NCBI GenBank assembly: GCA_900756725.1
Contig: CAAELJ010000065.1
Coordinates: 1-29,693, forward strand
Direction of reading: 5' to 3'
DNA: 29,693 nucleotides
Origin: an uncultured Collinsella sp.
GTDB lineage: Bacteria; Actinomycetota; Coriobacteriia; Coriobacteriales; Coriobacteriaceae
Below the pieces are notes generated by a model. That model saw only the letters and a list, made by a program, of their open reading frames with translations, searched no databases and was not told the origin of the DNA. Position numbers and translations under genes: made by a program. How positions within the stretch are numbered: position 1 is the stretch's first letter; each line of letters opens with the position of its first letter. This document shows, one piece after another, positions 7,675 through 14,405 of this stretch.

Positions 7675-8955
7675 TTTGCCCCGCACCCCGTTTTGCCGTA
7701 TTCATCATCTGGGAGAGCAGCATTTTTTGCTCGGCATCATACCGGAAGGAAACGCAACGTTTCCCCTCACCGTTTAAGGCGTGGTTGGGGCACCCTCCCA
7801 TGCACATGGGAAAAGCAAAGCACTCTTGGCATTCCGGGTCATCCGGCTCATATGCCATCCAGTTAATCATGTTCTTGCTCAACATTGGCGGCTCGAAAAT
7901 AGTTCCGACCCTCCGCTCCTTCATTCCAATGTCATCCCAGCACTTATACAAATCTCCGACGGGATCAACCACGTACGAGTTGATTCCAACGGCGCAACAT
8001 ATCCCGAAATTCGTCCCACCAAAAGGTTGAACTTTGAAGCCCCGCGCAATTGCCCTTTTATAAAACTCAGTCTCCTCATACGAGAACTCTTTTACAGTAA
8101 AGCAGTGGCTGTCGTTCGCACATACCTGATTGATATCGTCAACAGGGGCTAAATAGAAGTGAACCTTATTCATCAGGCCATTTAGCTCGAGATAATCCAA
8201 TAGCTCTTGAGCGGCCTCGATGTTGGTCTTGTCGACGTTGCTCCTTATCGAAATATCGATGATGTCGGCACACTCTTTGACGTTCTTGAGAATACGTTCG
8301 TATGTAGGGCTTCCGTCGTGAAGAATCCTTCTCGAATCGTGATCCGACTTCGATCCATCTATAGTCACTTGCGCGCTCGTCACACCACATGCCGCGAGCC
8401 TCCTTGCAACATCAGGCGTCAGCAGATAGCCATTTGTCACTATCGATGCGGAATATTCACACGTTGGCCCCACGACATCTTTCAGATCCGACGTAATCCG
8501 TTCGATCATCTTCATTCCGAGCAGAGGCTCGCCGCCGTACCATCCAACTGAGAGACTTGCGATACCAGGATAGTAATCTTTCACGAACTTGGAGAGCTGT
8601 GTCAAAACCTCCTCGCCCATCGTCGTGTACGCCTGTCCTTTTCATAGCAGTAGGGACAGCAAAAGTTGCAAGCCATCGTTGGCGCAATGGTAAGGGACAG
8701 AGCAGTATTCGCAAAGCGCGCGGCGCGACTTTGCAACCTGATCTCCCCAAGCTCGTCCCTCTCCTCATTGACTAGGATGCCTCCCCTTATCAGCTCCGCG
8801 ACAAGATCATCGGCATCCCGAACGTCCCCTTCTTGAATCCTTTTGAATTTCTGCGCGTATTCCGGATTTAACGACAGGATGCCGCCGGTTCGCGCATTCA
8901 TGATAAGAAGACTTCCGTTATGTTCATGCACCACATTAAATTGCGACAGTTTCAC
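7658..8955 (-). CDS. Radical SAM/SPASM RiPP maturase, interrupted by a 1-nt frameshift
   Basis: This gene would encode a 432-residue peptide-modifying radical SAM enzyme. The first part (8955 to about 8638) starts at GTG with GGAGATGG upstream. It has a leader-recognition-like N-terminus (residues 1-80) and the [4Fe-4S]-SAM motif CNFCCPYC (Cys96, Cys100, Cys103). It then loses frame after Lys106 in a GAAAAGGA run and hits a stop at 8602. The second part resumes in the -1 frame (ATG at 8620) with GWYGGEPLLG and a SPASM domain: CCAVGINS, then YKCWDD, CQECFAFPMCMGGCP and a last Cys. These ligate two auxiliary Fe-S clusters. Such enzymes form Cys thioether (sactipeptide or ranthipeptide) or related crosslinks. 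One added base, or a -1 slip, restores KGQAYTTM across the junction. Whether the break is natural is unresolved. Confidence 0.85.
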
Positions 8956-9021
8956 TTCGCACCATCTCCATTTCCAACCAAATCCATATCGACCCTCAGA
9001 CGCTGCGCATACGCCAGCGCA

Positions 9022-9810
9022 CTACCTTCTTCGATAAAAACTGCACGAAAGCAGCAATAGACATGCGAGCGACACGATGACCGCATGGCCGCATGCAGCC
9101 ATCAGGACCGTCCCGCCGGCAGCCCCGCACGCCCTCATCCAATAAGCCATGTGAACCGGGGGTAAAACGGTTGGGAAACTCATCGCGATAACAAGGCCCG
9201 CGAACGTTGCGACCAGCAAGGCTCCCGACACAAGAGATCTGATCCTGAACACCTCATATGCAACCGCAACCATCAGCGTATAAGCGGCGTCTATAACGAT
9301 ATTCGACAGGAGTGCCGAGGTCACATTACCAACCGTAAGGCTGTCTAGACCGCTTCCGGAGCACACGGCAAAGACCGCAGCGACACCGAGAGTAAACACG
9401 ATGTAGGGGCACAGCGTATACACTTCGCAAGCCAATGTCTTTGCCGCAAACAGCTGCCAGCTGCGGAAGCCCCGAGCAATCGAAACTCCCCTTGCCGACA
9501 CGCTCGTCGCATCACCGAATAGCGTCCCCGCCACAACAACAGAGACGATTGGGAAGAACACCGTATGCGCCATGGAGACGACACTTAGCCAGGAAGAGAT
9601 ACCCGTTGGCCCAACCCCTATCGAGAAAAGATAGCCCGGATCGGCGGAAAAGCCAAAGAACTGGCCCTCTCCCCCTGCGGAGACCCATGCGCCGGACCCG
9701 GCAAACACATAAATCCCCGCGATGCCCAAATACATCAGCGCTATTATCACGGCGAGTTTCATTCTCCTTGCGCGGAACAGTTCCGCCCTGACCGACATCC
9801 CAAGATTCAT
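9022..9810 (-). CDS. ABC-2 type permease (second) of the RiPP operon
   Basis: This is a 262-residue integral membrane protein with about six predicted spans (for example LAVIIALMYLGIAGIYVFAG near 18-37, and helices around 75-95, 110-135, 150-170, 185-205 and 230-255). It resembles BcrB or LanE/LanG-type permeases that act with a separate ATPase for peptide immunity or export. The ATG at 9810 overlaps the previous gene in an ATGA junction. The open frame extends upstream to 10176, but that part lies inside the first permease and is discarded. It is followed by a 66-nt gap before the maturase. The exact substrate is not shown by the sequence. Confidence 0.8.
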   Translation of the reverse strand: MNLGMSVRAELFRARRMKLAVIIALMYLGIAGIYVFAGSGAWVSAGGEGQFFGFSADPGYLFSIGVGPTGISSWLSVVSMAHTVFFPIVSVVVAGTLFGDATSVSARGVSIARGFRSWQLFAAKTLACEVYTLCPYIVFTLGVAAVFAVCSGSGLDSLTVGNVTSALLSNIVIDAAYTLMVAVAYEVFRIRSLVSGALLVATFAGLVIAMSFPTVLPPVHMAYWMRACGAAGGTVLMAACGHAVIVSLACLLLLSCSFYRRR

Positions 9811-10628
9811 CGAACCGCCGTCCTTACAAATAGCGAGACGAGCGCAACTCCAACCGACACAAGCACAGTGCCGCCCGCATACAGCAAAACCTGAATTACA
9901 CCAACATTCTGCATACTCAGGGAACACAGGTTCATCAGGTAATACACGGGCGAGAGCATGAGCAGCAAGCTGGGCTGACCGCTTCCGTATGTACTTGGGA
10001 ACCACACCATCACAAATGTCGAAACCGCTATTGCAACGACGCTGCTCGCCACCACACTCCTCGTGAGCAAATACAGGGCGAAGGTAGCGGCGTACATCGA
10101 AATGAGCAGCAGCGCGATCATCAGCGCAATCGATACAAATTGGGCAAACCCTGAGCACGAGGCCCCAACGTCCCATTGGGCCATCTTGGTTAAATACAGC
10201 GCAGTCGTAGAAAGAAGATACACGGCACCGACCAGAGTGCAGTTCACCAACAGCTTCGTGATCACAATCGCCGCCTGCGACACCCCTCGCGATCTCGATA
10301 CGGCGTAAGCCACGGATTCAAAGTCTCTCGACGTAGCGTAAACCGCGTAGAGAATCGTCACCGGAATCCAGACCACTGTAGACGCAAAAGACGTCCGGGC
10401 AACAGAGCCCAAAACGTCCCCTGCATCCACTAGGTTTCCAATAAAACCTATAGCCCCTCCAAGCGTATACGGGTCATCACCGGCGACCATGATCAGCACC
10501 TCAGACGAAGTCGCAGCCGCAACCACATACAGCACAGCCGCAAGCGCAATCATCAGAGCGGTCGCCGGGTGCCTGGCGAGCAACCATACCTCGCTCCGAA
10601 AAGCTGAGATGAACTCGCGTTTCATCAC
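9807..10628 (-). CDS. ABC-2 type permease (first) of the RiPP operon
   Basis: This is a 273-residue membrane protein with about six hydrophobic spans, beginning after a short cytoplasmic start (MMKREFISAFRSEVWLL). The middle contains LYAVYATSRDFESVAYAVSR, a cytoplasmic loop common in ABC-2 permeases. Both ends overlap neighbours as ATGA junctions (with the ATPase at 10625-10628 and with the second permease at 9807-9810), so the three proteins are probably made in stoichiometric amounts. The two permeases are not closely alike, which suggests a heterodimeric channel with the single ATPase. The role may be producer immunity, as with LanFEG, or export; the separate exporter at 6040 makes immunity the more economical guess. 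Confidence 0.82.
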   Translation of the reverse strand: MMKREFISAFRSEVWLLARHPATALMIALAAVLYVVAAATSSEVLIMVAGDDPYTLGGAIGFIGNLVDAGDVLGSVARTSFASTVVWIPVTILYAVYATSRDFESVAYAVSRSRGVSQAAIVITKLLVNCTLVGAVYLLSTTALYLTKMAQWDVGASCSGFAQFVSIALMIALLLISMYAATFALYLLTRSVVASSVVAIAVSTFVMVWFPSTYGSGQPSLLLMLSPVYYLMNLCSLSMQNVGVIQVLLYAGGTVLVSVGVALVSLFVRTAVR

Positions 10629-11545
10629 AGCTCGCTCTCTCGACCGATGAGCTCCGAATAAAACTCCTCAAGGCTCTTCCTATGAGAATACGCCTCCGCA
10701 ACCCTCACACCTGCGGTCGAGAGCGCTTCGATTGCAATGCCCCGCCCTTCCTTTTTCTCCTCATAGCGCATAAGGACGCTGCCGTCCGGCAGAAAAGAAT
10801 GTGAGGTCTCATCTCCGAGAACCGATCTCGTTCGCTCCAGATCGTCCACATGCAACACGAAACCACCGCGGCATGACTTTTCCAGCTGAGGTGCGGTCAT
10901 CCTTCGAATGAGGCGACCATGACTTATGAAGAGGTAATCAGTTGCCAGCTTGTGCATCTCCTCAAGATTGTGGCTGGATACGAGAATCGTTTTACCTTGA
11001 TCTTTGTTAAGATGCGTAAGGATTTTTCTTACTTCGACTATCCCCATCGGATCCAGGCCGTTTGTCGGCTCGTCCAGGATCAACAGCTCCGGATCGCCCA
11101 GCAACGCTATGGCCAGATCGAGACGCCTCCTCATTCCCATTGAGAAGTTCTTCACTTTCTTCCCGCCGGCCTCCCCCAAACCGACGGTTGATAACACACC
11201 GTCGATGGAACGATCGGTGGGAAGCCCCCACTCAATACAGCGAACGACCAAGTTGTCTCGCGCGGTCAGATTAGGATACGAAGCATTGAGGTCGGGCATA
11301 TAACCCAGCCTTTCCCTGCAGCTCCGTATTTCACGTCTCCCGGTTTGCCCAAACATCGAGATCGTTCCTGACGATGGCTCCGAAAGCCCCGTGATCAATC
11401 GAATTAACGTGCTCTTGCCGGCACCATTCTCCCCAATGAGTGCACACAGCTCGCCTTCCATTAAAGAGAACGAGACTGATTTAACCGCTTCAAACCCGCC
11501 ATATCTCTTGGATATGGCACGCAATTCAACTGGGACTTCCCGCAT
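10625..11545 (-). CDS. ABC transporter ATPase (BcrA/LanF-like) of the RiPP operon
   Basis: This is a 306-residue ATPase of the drug/bacteriocin-immunity type. It has Walker A IGENGAGKST (about 37-46), signature FSMGMRRRL, Walker B LLILDEPTNGLDP and switch ILVSSHNLEE. A C-terminal extension of about 80 residues is like that of BcrA and LanF proteins. The start is placed at ATG 11545 because GGGGAGG lies 9 nt upstream. An ATG three codons earlier touches the ribosome site, and the longer open frame to 11704 runs into the hairpin after the second precursor. The gene follows the precursors after 165 nt and overlaps the first permease by 4 nt. Confidence 0.9.
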   Translation of the reverse strand: MREVPVELRAISKRYGGFEAVKSVSFSLMEGELCALIGENGAGKSTLIRLITGLSEPSSGTISMFGQTGRREIRSCRERLGYMPDLNASYPNLTARDNLVVRCIEWGLPTDRSIDGVLSTVGLGEAGGKKVKNFSMGMRRRLDLAIALLGDPELLILDEPTNGLDPMGIVEVRKILTHLNKDQGKTILVSSHNLEEMHKLATDYLFISHGRLIRRMTAPQLEKSCRGGFVLHVDDLERTRSVLGDETSHSFLPDGSVLMRYEEKKEGRGIAIEALSTAGVRVAEAYSHRKSLEEFYSELIGRESEL

Positions 11546-11682
11546 GGACGACATCCTCCCCGTCAATAAAAAGGGACGACATGGCAATTGTGCGGGGTTA
11601 TAGGTAACGTCGGTTCGCCCCCCATATTGCAATGCCACATCGCCCCTCAGGCGCTGCTGGCCAAAATATCTTTGAACAGTCT

Positions 11683-11729
11683 GTGCACGCCGTACGGCGT
11701 GCACTATCCGCTAAAAGCGGATAGTGCAC
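11683..11729 (-). promoter_or_regulatory. Two overlapping perfect inverted repeats at the end of the second precursor gene
   Basis: A 13-bp perfect stem with a 5-nt loop (GTGCACTATCCGC at 11699-11711 and GCGGATAGTGCAC at 11717-11729) covers the stop codon of the second precursor. It shares GTGCAC (11699-11704) with an adjacent 22-bp perfect palindrome (11683-11704). The two folds are mutually exclusive, because the shared hexamer can pair in either. There is no T-run. This suggests an attenuator or RNA-processing/stabiliser site that keeps precursor mRNA abundant relative to the transporter genes downstream. Confidence 0.65.
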
Positions 11730-11830
11730 TCCTGTGAAGAACACTTGGTGCTGCAGCTGCCGTGCGCGTAAAAGAAGCAATTGCTGCACATGGGCTCAGC
11801 CCCGGCTGACGGCTCGGTAATCCATTCCAT
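11711..11830 (-). CDS. Cys-rich RiPP precursor peptide 2
   Basis: A 39-residue peptide starts at ATG 11830, with AGGAGGGG 6 nt upstream. It begins MEWITEPSAGAEPM, followed by a core with Cys at 15, 18, 26, 30 and 35 and the C-terminus TIRF. It aligns end to end without gaps with the upstream peptide. Shared features are the CxNCFFYAHG block, all five Cys, the Gln at 33 and a terminal RF. The short acidic N-terminal part (about 1-13) is the likely leader and residues 15-39 the likely core. Clustering with a radical SAM/SPASM enzyme and ABC transporters makes it a probable substrate for crosslink formation. I cannot place it in a named RiPP family. Its stop codon lies inside a stable hairpin. 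Confidence 0.85.
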   Translation of the reverse strand: MEWITEPSAGAEPMCSNCFFYAHGSCSTKCSSQECTIRF

Positions 11831-11876
11831 TTCATTCCCCTCCTTTCGCGGTAGAAAGCCAGTTCATCTCTGCCCC

Positions 11877-11996
11877 CTAGAAACGGAACGTGCAGGACTG
11901 ATTGGGGCACCTCTTCGTGCATCCCCCGTGCGCGTAGAAGAAGCAGTTGCCGCACGCGGGTGCAACGCCTTCCTCCGGCTCGTTAATCCAATCCAT
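11877..11996 (-). CDS. Cys-rich RiPP precursor peptide 1
   Basis: A 39-residue peptide starts at ATG 11996, with GGAGGG just upstream. It begins MDWINEPEEGVAPA and has Cys at 15, 18, 26, 30 and 35, spaced C-x2-C-x7-C-x3-C-x4-C exactly as in the second peptide. The block CGNCFFYAHGGC and the ending CTFRF are near-identical to the paralogue. The variable positions are in the leader (8-14) and between cysteines (25-34), as expected for duplicated, diversified core peptides, perhaps a two-component product. It is the first gene after the operon promoter, and 46 nt separate it from peptide 2. Five cysteines is an odd number, so at least one is free or linked to a non-Cys residue. Confidence 0.85.
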   Translation of the reverse strand: MDWINEPEEGVAPACGNCFFYAHGGCTKRCPNQSCTFRF

Positions 11997-12019
11997 CTCT
12001 CCCTCCTTTCCTTGCATAC

Positions 12020-12045
12020 CGAATTGATAATGTTATTCTAATTCG
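12020..12045. promoter_or_regulatory. Dyad overlapping the RiPP promoter (possible operator)
   Basis: CGAATT (12020-12025) and AATTCG (12040-12045) form an inverted repeat with a partly symmetric AT-rich centre (ATAA/TTAT). It overlaps the -10 hexamer and the start region, a position suited to a repressor. The XRE regulator at 12247-12576 is the nearest candidate ligand, by location only. Confidence 0.45.
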
Positions 12046-12063
12046 ATATGTATCATATTTCAA
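12035..12063 (-). promoter_or_regulatory. Sigma-A-type promoter of the RiPP operon
   Basis: On the minus strand TTGAAA (12058-12063) and TAGAAT (12035-12040) are separated by exactly 17 nt, close to the vegetative consensus. Transcription would begin near 12028, about 32 nt before the first precursor. A second, weaker arrangement (TTGTGT-N16-TATATT) lies just upstream. Confidence 0.7.
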
Positions 12064-12183
12064 TATAAGCTTATTTATATATTACACAAGGTAAGCACCC
12101 CCCTGCATCCAGCACAGGAAATGACTCTCTCGTTCCCCAGTGACGCGGCGAGAAATACAGGCCACTGCAGGACGTTGAATGAA

Positions 12184-12215
12184 CAGCCCGTGAAAACCGT
12201 TGTTTTCACGGGCTG
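12184..12215. terminator. Strong hairpin between the XRE gene and the RiPP operon
   Basis: A perfect 14-bp stem (CAGCCCGTGAAAAC with GTTTTCACGGGCTG) closes a CGTT loop. It is 31 nt past the XRE gene stop and upstream of the RiPP promoter, so it should separate the two transcripts. On the minus strand the following T content is modest; on the plus strand TTTTTTA follows 14 nt later. Confidence 0.7.
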
Positions 12216-12246
12216 CACCTGCTCAATACTTTTTTATTCTCCAGCC

Positions 12247-12576
12247 TCAGTCGTCTCTAAGATCGACCACGTAAACATGATCTGACTCCAGGACCGGGTC
12301 ATCACCCGTCGCGGTCGCCCTGCTCAGCGCGTTGCGGGCGCGCCGCGTCGCCAGTTCCTCAAGTTCTCTTTCGTTGACGCGCTTAATAAGATCGCCAGGC
12401 TGGCAATCAAGCTCTACGCAAATATCCAGCAATGTCTTTAACCTAATTGCCTTCACCTTGCCATTTCGTATTTTTGAGATACTTGCCGGTGTGTGCCCGG
12501 TCGCCCGAATGATATCCGTACTCGTCTTTCCGCGTCGAAGCAATAAGCTTTCAAGCTCAATAATCAGATAGTCCAT
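12247..12576 (-). CDS. XRE-family (Cro/CI) helix-turn-helix regulator
   Basis: This is a 109-residue DNA-binding protein. Residues 5-65 form a Cro/CI-type HTH (ESLLLRRGKTSTDIIRATGH, then TPASISKIRNGKVKAIRLKT) of the short YozG-like class, ending in LDICVELDCQPGDLI. The tail is acidic. The start is ATG 12576, with GAGGGG upstream; the open frame extends to 12657 but overlaps the preceding gene. It follows the DUF2975-like gene by 8 nt, a pairing that recurs widely in Firmicutes and Actinobacteria. It may control its own operon or the RiPP promoter downstream; the sequence does not decide. Confidence 0.85.
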   Translation of the reverse strand: MDYLIIELESLLLRRGKTSTDIIRATGHTPASISKIRNGKVKAIRLKTLLDICVELDCQPGDLIKRVNERELEELATRRARNALSRATATGDDPVLESDHVYVVDLRDD

Positions 12577-12584
12577 GCCGCCCC

Positions 12585-13121
12585 TCACACCAAATCCTCG
12601 GTCTGGTCTTGAAGCAGAGCTCCGTAGCGCCATATCGCAGAAATCGAGAAGCAGCAAACGGCCCCCAGCACAGCACCAATATCTATGGGCAGGGCCAGGT
12701 TTTCAAACATCGAATAGGCGTTCCCCAGCAAGTCGAAGGGGCCAATCACTATCGAAAGAAACCCCGGAGAAAACAAGAGGTCACCTATTGCCGCTGCAAC
12801 AAACAGCCACCCGATAATCGAGATTCTTCGAGCATGCGAAAGGGTAAAGGGCGATTCGCCATGAGCCATGTCCATGCTGATTCCCCGCAGGGTCCATGTG
12901 GCCCCTCCGGAAATCAGAAGATACATCAAAGGAACCACTACGGAAACCGTCTTTGATGGATCATATAGGTTTCCTTGAGCAGCCATAAGCCCAATGGAAA
13001 TAACCACCACCACCGAACAGCAACACACCGCTATAAACAGCGCCGTAAACAGAATCCCAAGCCTTCTTCCGAGAGTCATCATCTTCTGGATGGACTTATC
13101 GATCTTCTGGGCGCTATTCAC
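12585..13121 (-). CDS. DUF2975-like four-helix membrane protein
   Basis: This protein of about 178 residues has four hydrophobic segments (approximately 23-50, 63-85, 100-122 and 138-165) and short soluble ends. It is organised like DUF2975 proteins, which are typically encoded directly before a small XRE regulator, as here. GTG at 13121 is preferred, since AGGAGG lies 7 nt upstream; GTG at 13124 is equally readable. The biochemical function of the family is unknown to me; a membrane sensor or sequestering partner for the regulator is a reasonable guess. It ends 8 nt before the regulator start. Confidence 0.8.
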   Translation of the reverse strand: MNSAQKIDKSIQKMMTLGRRLGILFTALFIAVCCCSVVVVISIGLMAAQGNLYDPSKTVSVVVPLMYLLISGGATWTLRGISMDMAHGESPFTLSHARRISIIGWLFVAAAIGDLLFSPGFLSIVIGPFDLLGNAYSMFENLALPIDIGAVLGAVCCFSISAIWRYGALLQDQTEDLV

Positions 13122-13374
13122 CACAGCTCCTCCTAAAGCAATCAGAGGTCTTCTTACTTACTGTTTTTCCTACATTGTAACGAACTCGATAAGAAGAGGG
13201 TCGCTTCACGCCGCGCAATCCCGAACTCCAAGCGTTTCTCATCAGCATTGCCCATCTTTCGAGTCGAAATTCAAATCCAGTTTCTTATCGCATGCTGAAA
13301 TCAACCCGAACTGGATGTGACTGGAAAACAGCGCGCTGCGTCGGTCGCGCTTTCCCGAGCGACTCTGGCACAAC

Positions 13375-13444
13375 AGACGATATGAGTTGAACATTGGGGC
13401 CTCTCCCCTTGCAGCTCTCTCGTGGGTCGGGCGACAATGGTCGT
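13375..13444 (+). repeat. Left arm of a ~70-bp inverted repeat flanking IS fragments
   Basis: This arm starts AGACGATATGAGTTGAACAT and ends GGGCGACAATGGTCGT. Its reverse complement recurs at 14173-14243 with only a handful of differences and one single-base gap. The arms bound an 870-bp segment of broken transposases. The 13122-13374 interval to its left holds no gene that I can support. Confidence 0.8.
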
Positions 13445-13823
13445 ACCATCAACCGCGGCCGCGCGCTGCGGGCCCTCGGCCTCGGCTGCGTCGTCGGGGC
13501 GGTCCCGAAGATGCACCGGCCCGCGGCCGACCGCGGCCGCAAGAACGACCGCCGCGACGCCGAGTGGCTGGCACGCATGCTGGCGCGCCGCAACGTCGTC
13601 GAGGTGTGGGTCCCCGACGAGCGCCCTCGAGGACGCGCGCGACGACCTGCAACACGCCAAGCAGCGGATGTCGAAGTTCCTGCTGCGCCACGGCCTCGTC
13701 TTCGACGAGACGACGCCGGCCGGCAGGCGCAGGGGCGCCTGGACGGGGGCCTACTGGGACTGGACGGAGTCCCTCTCCTTCGACGAGCCCGACGACGCCG
13801 CGGCCTACGAGCACTACATGGAC
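13445..13823 (+). pseudogene. IS110-family transposase fragment
   Basis: The middle of an IS110 (DEDD) transposase can be read: RALRALGLGCVVGAVPKMHR, then KNDRRDAEWLARMLARRNVV and VWVPDE. A frameshift near 13621 follows, then ALEDARDDLQHAKQRMSKFL and WTGAYWDW. The N-terminus with the first catalytic Asp is missing, and the C-terminal Ser-containing domain is absent after about 13823, where sequence switches to an istB fragment on the opposite strand. High GC and clean local codon use indicate recent decay. It is not functional. Confidence 0.8.
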
Positions 13824-14090
13824 GGAAATGACCTGGTAGAGAACCCTCGCACCGTCTACGTCGCAGGGGACGTAGACGAACTCGTCGAGCACGAGCAGCC
13901 TCGCGGGCGACACGTCGTTCAACAGTTTCGACAGCGTTCCCTTGCGCTTCGCGTTGCCGAGCTCGAGAACCAGCTGCGCGGTCTGCCAGAACCTGACCGA
14001 CATGTCCGCGGCGACCGCGCGCATCGTGAGGGCGACTGCCATGCGCGTCTTGCCGCGCCTGGACTTACCGAAGAAGACGAGGTCTTCGCG
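13824..14090 (-). pseudogene. IS21-family istB (ATPase helper) fragment
   Basis: On the minus strand the sequence reads REDLVFFGKSRRGKTRMAVA, with a Walker-A-like GKSRRGKT. Then come MSVRFWQTAQLVLELGNAKR and the Walker B ARLLVLDEF, ending LYQVIS at about 13824. This is the central third of an IstB transposition helper. Both ends are missing and no istA is present. It is joined back to back with the IS110 fragment. Confidence 0.75.
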
Positions 14091-14172
14091 CGATTGTTTG
14101 TGTCAACGGCCAACTGAATGTGAACCCTTCTTGCATTGTTGCAACCTGGCTGGCAGCCGGTCTTTAATGACG

Positions 14173-14243
14173 ACGACCATTGTCGCCCGACCCACAAAAG
14201 AGCCGCAAGGGGAGGAGCTCCCAATGTTCAACTCATATCGTCT
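14173..14243 (-). repeat. Right arm of the ~70-bp inverted repeat
   Basis: The reverse complement of this arm matches 13375-13444 nearly base for base, including AGACGATATGAGTTGAACAT and GGGTCGGGCGACAATGGTCG. No target-site duplication is evident outside the arms. The 14091-14172 interval shows nothing recognisable. Confidence 0.8.
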
Positions 14244-14290
14244 ATGGCGCACTACCATTCACCGAAAGTCGGCAACTTTTTCATTCTCTC

Positions 14291-14320
14291 TATACATGTT
14301 TAAACAACATGTTCTACAAT
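14291..14320 (+). promoter_or_regulatory. malQ promoter with embedded ATGT-TTAA-ACAA operator
   Basis: A -10 TACAAT (14315-14320) pairs with a moderate -35 TATACA (14291-14296) at 18 nt. The dyad ATGTTTAAACAA (14296-14307) sits in the spacer, one mismatch from the TTGT-N4-ACAA sites upstream of the ABC importer. A bound regulator there would block RNA polymerase. Transcription would start near 14327. Confidence 0.55.
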
Positions 14321-14405
14321 AGGGACAATAGCAATGGAAACTCGGGACGAGCCGTCTATCCATCTACGGCGCAGCCCCTTATTCAAAAGGACGGTGAGTG
14401 CATCC

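Noticed and set aside
9811..10176. 122-residue N-terminal extension of the second permease
   Set aside because: The extension overlaps the first permease entirely, and the ATGA junction at 9807-9810 gives a natural start.
11704..11955. 83-codon minus-strand frame across both precursor genes
   Set aside because: It runs through the precursors in another frame, has no ribosome site of its own and ends in low-complexity Ala/Ser. The paralogous Cys-rich frames with strong ribosome sites are clearly the real ones.
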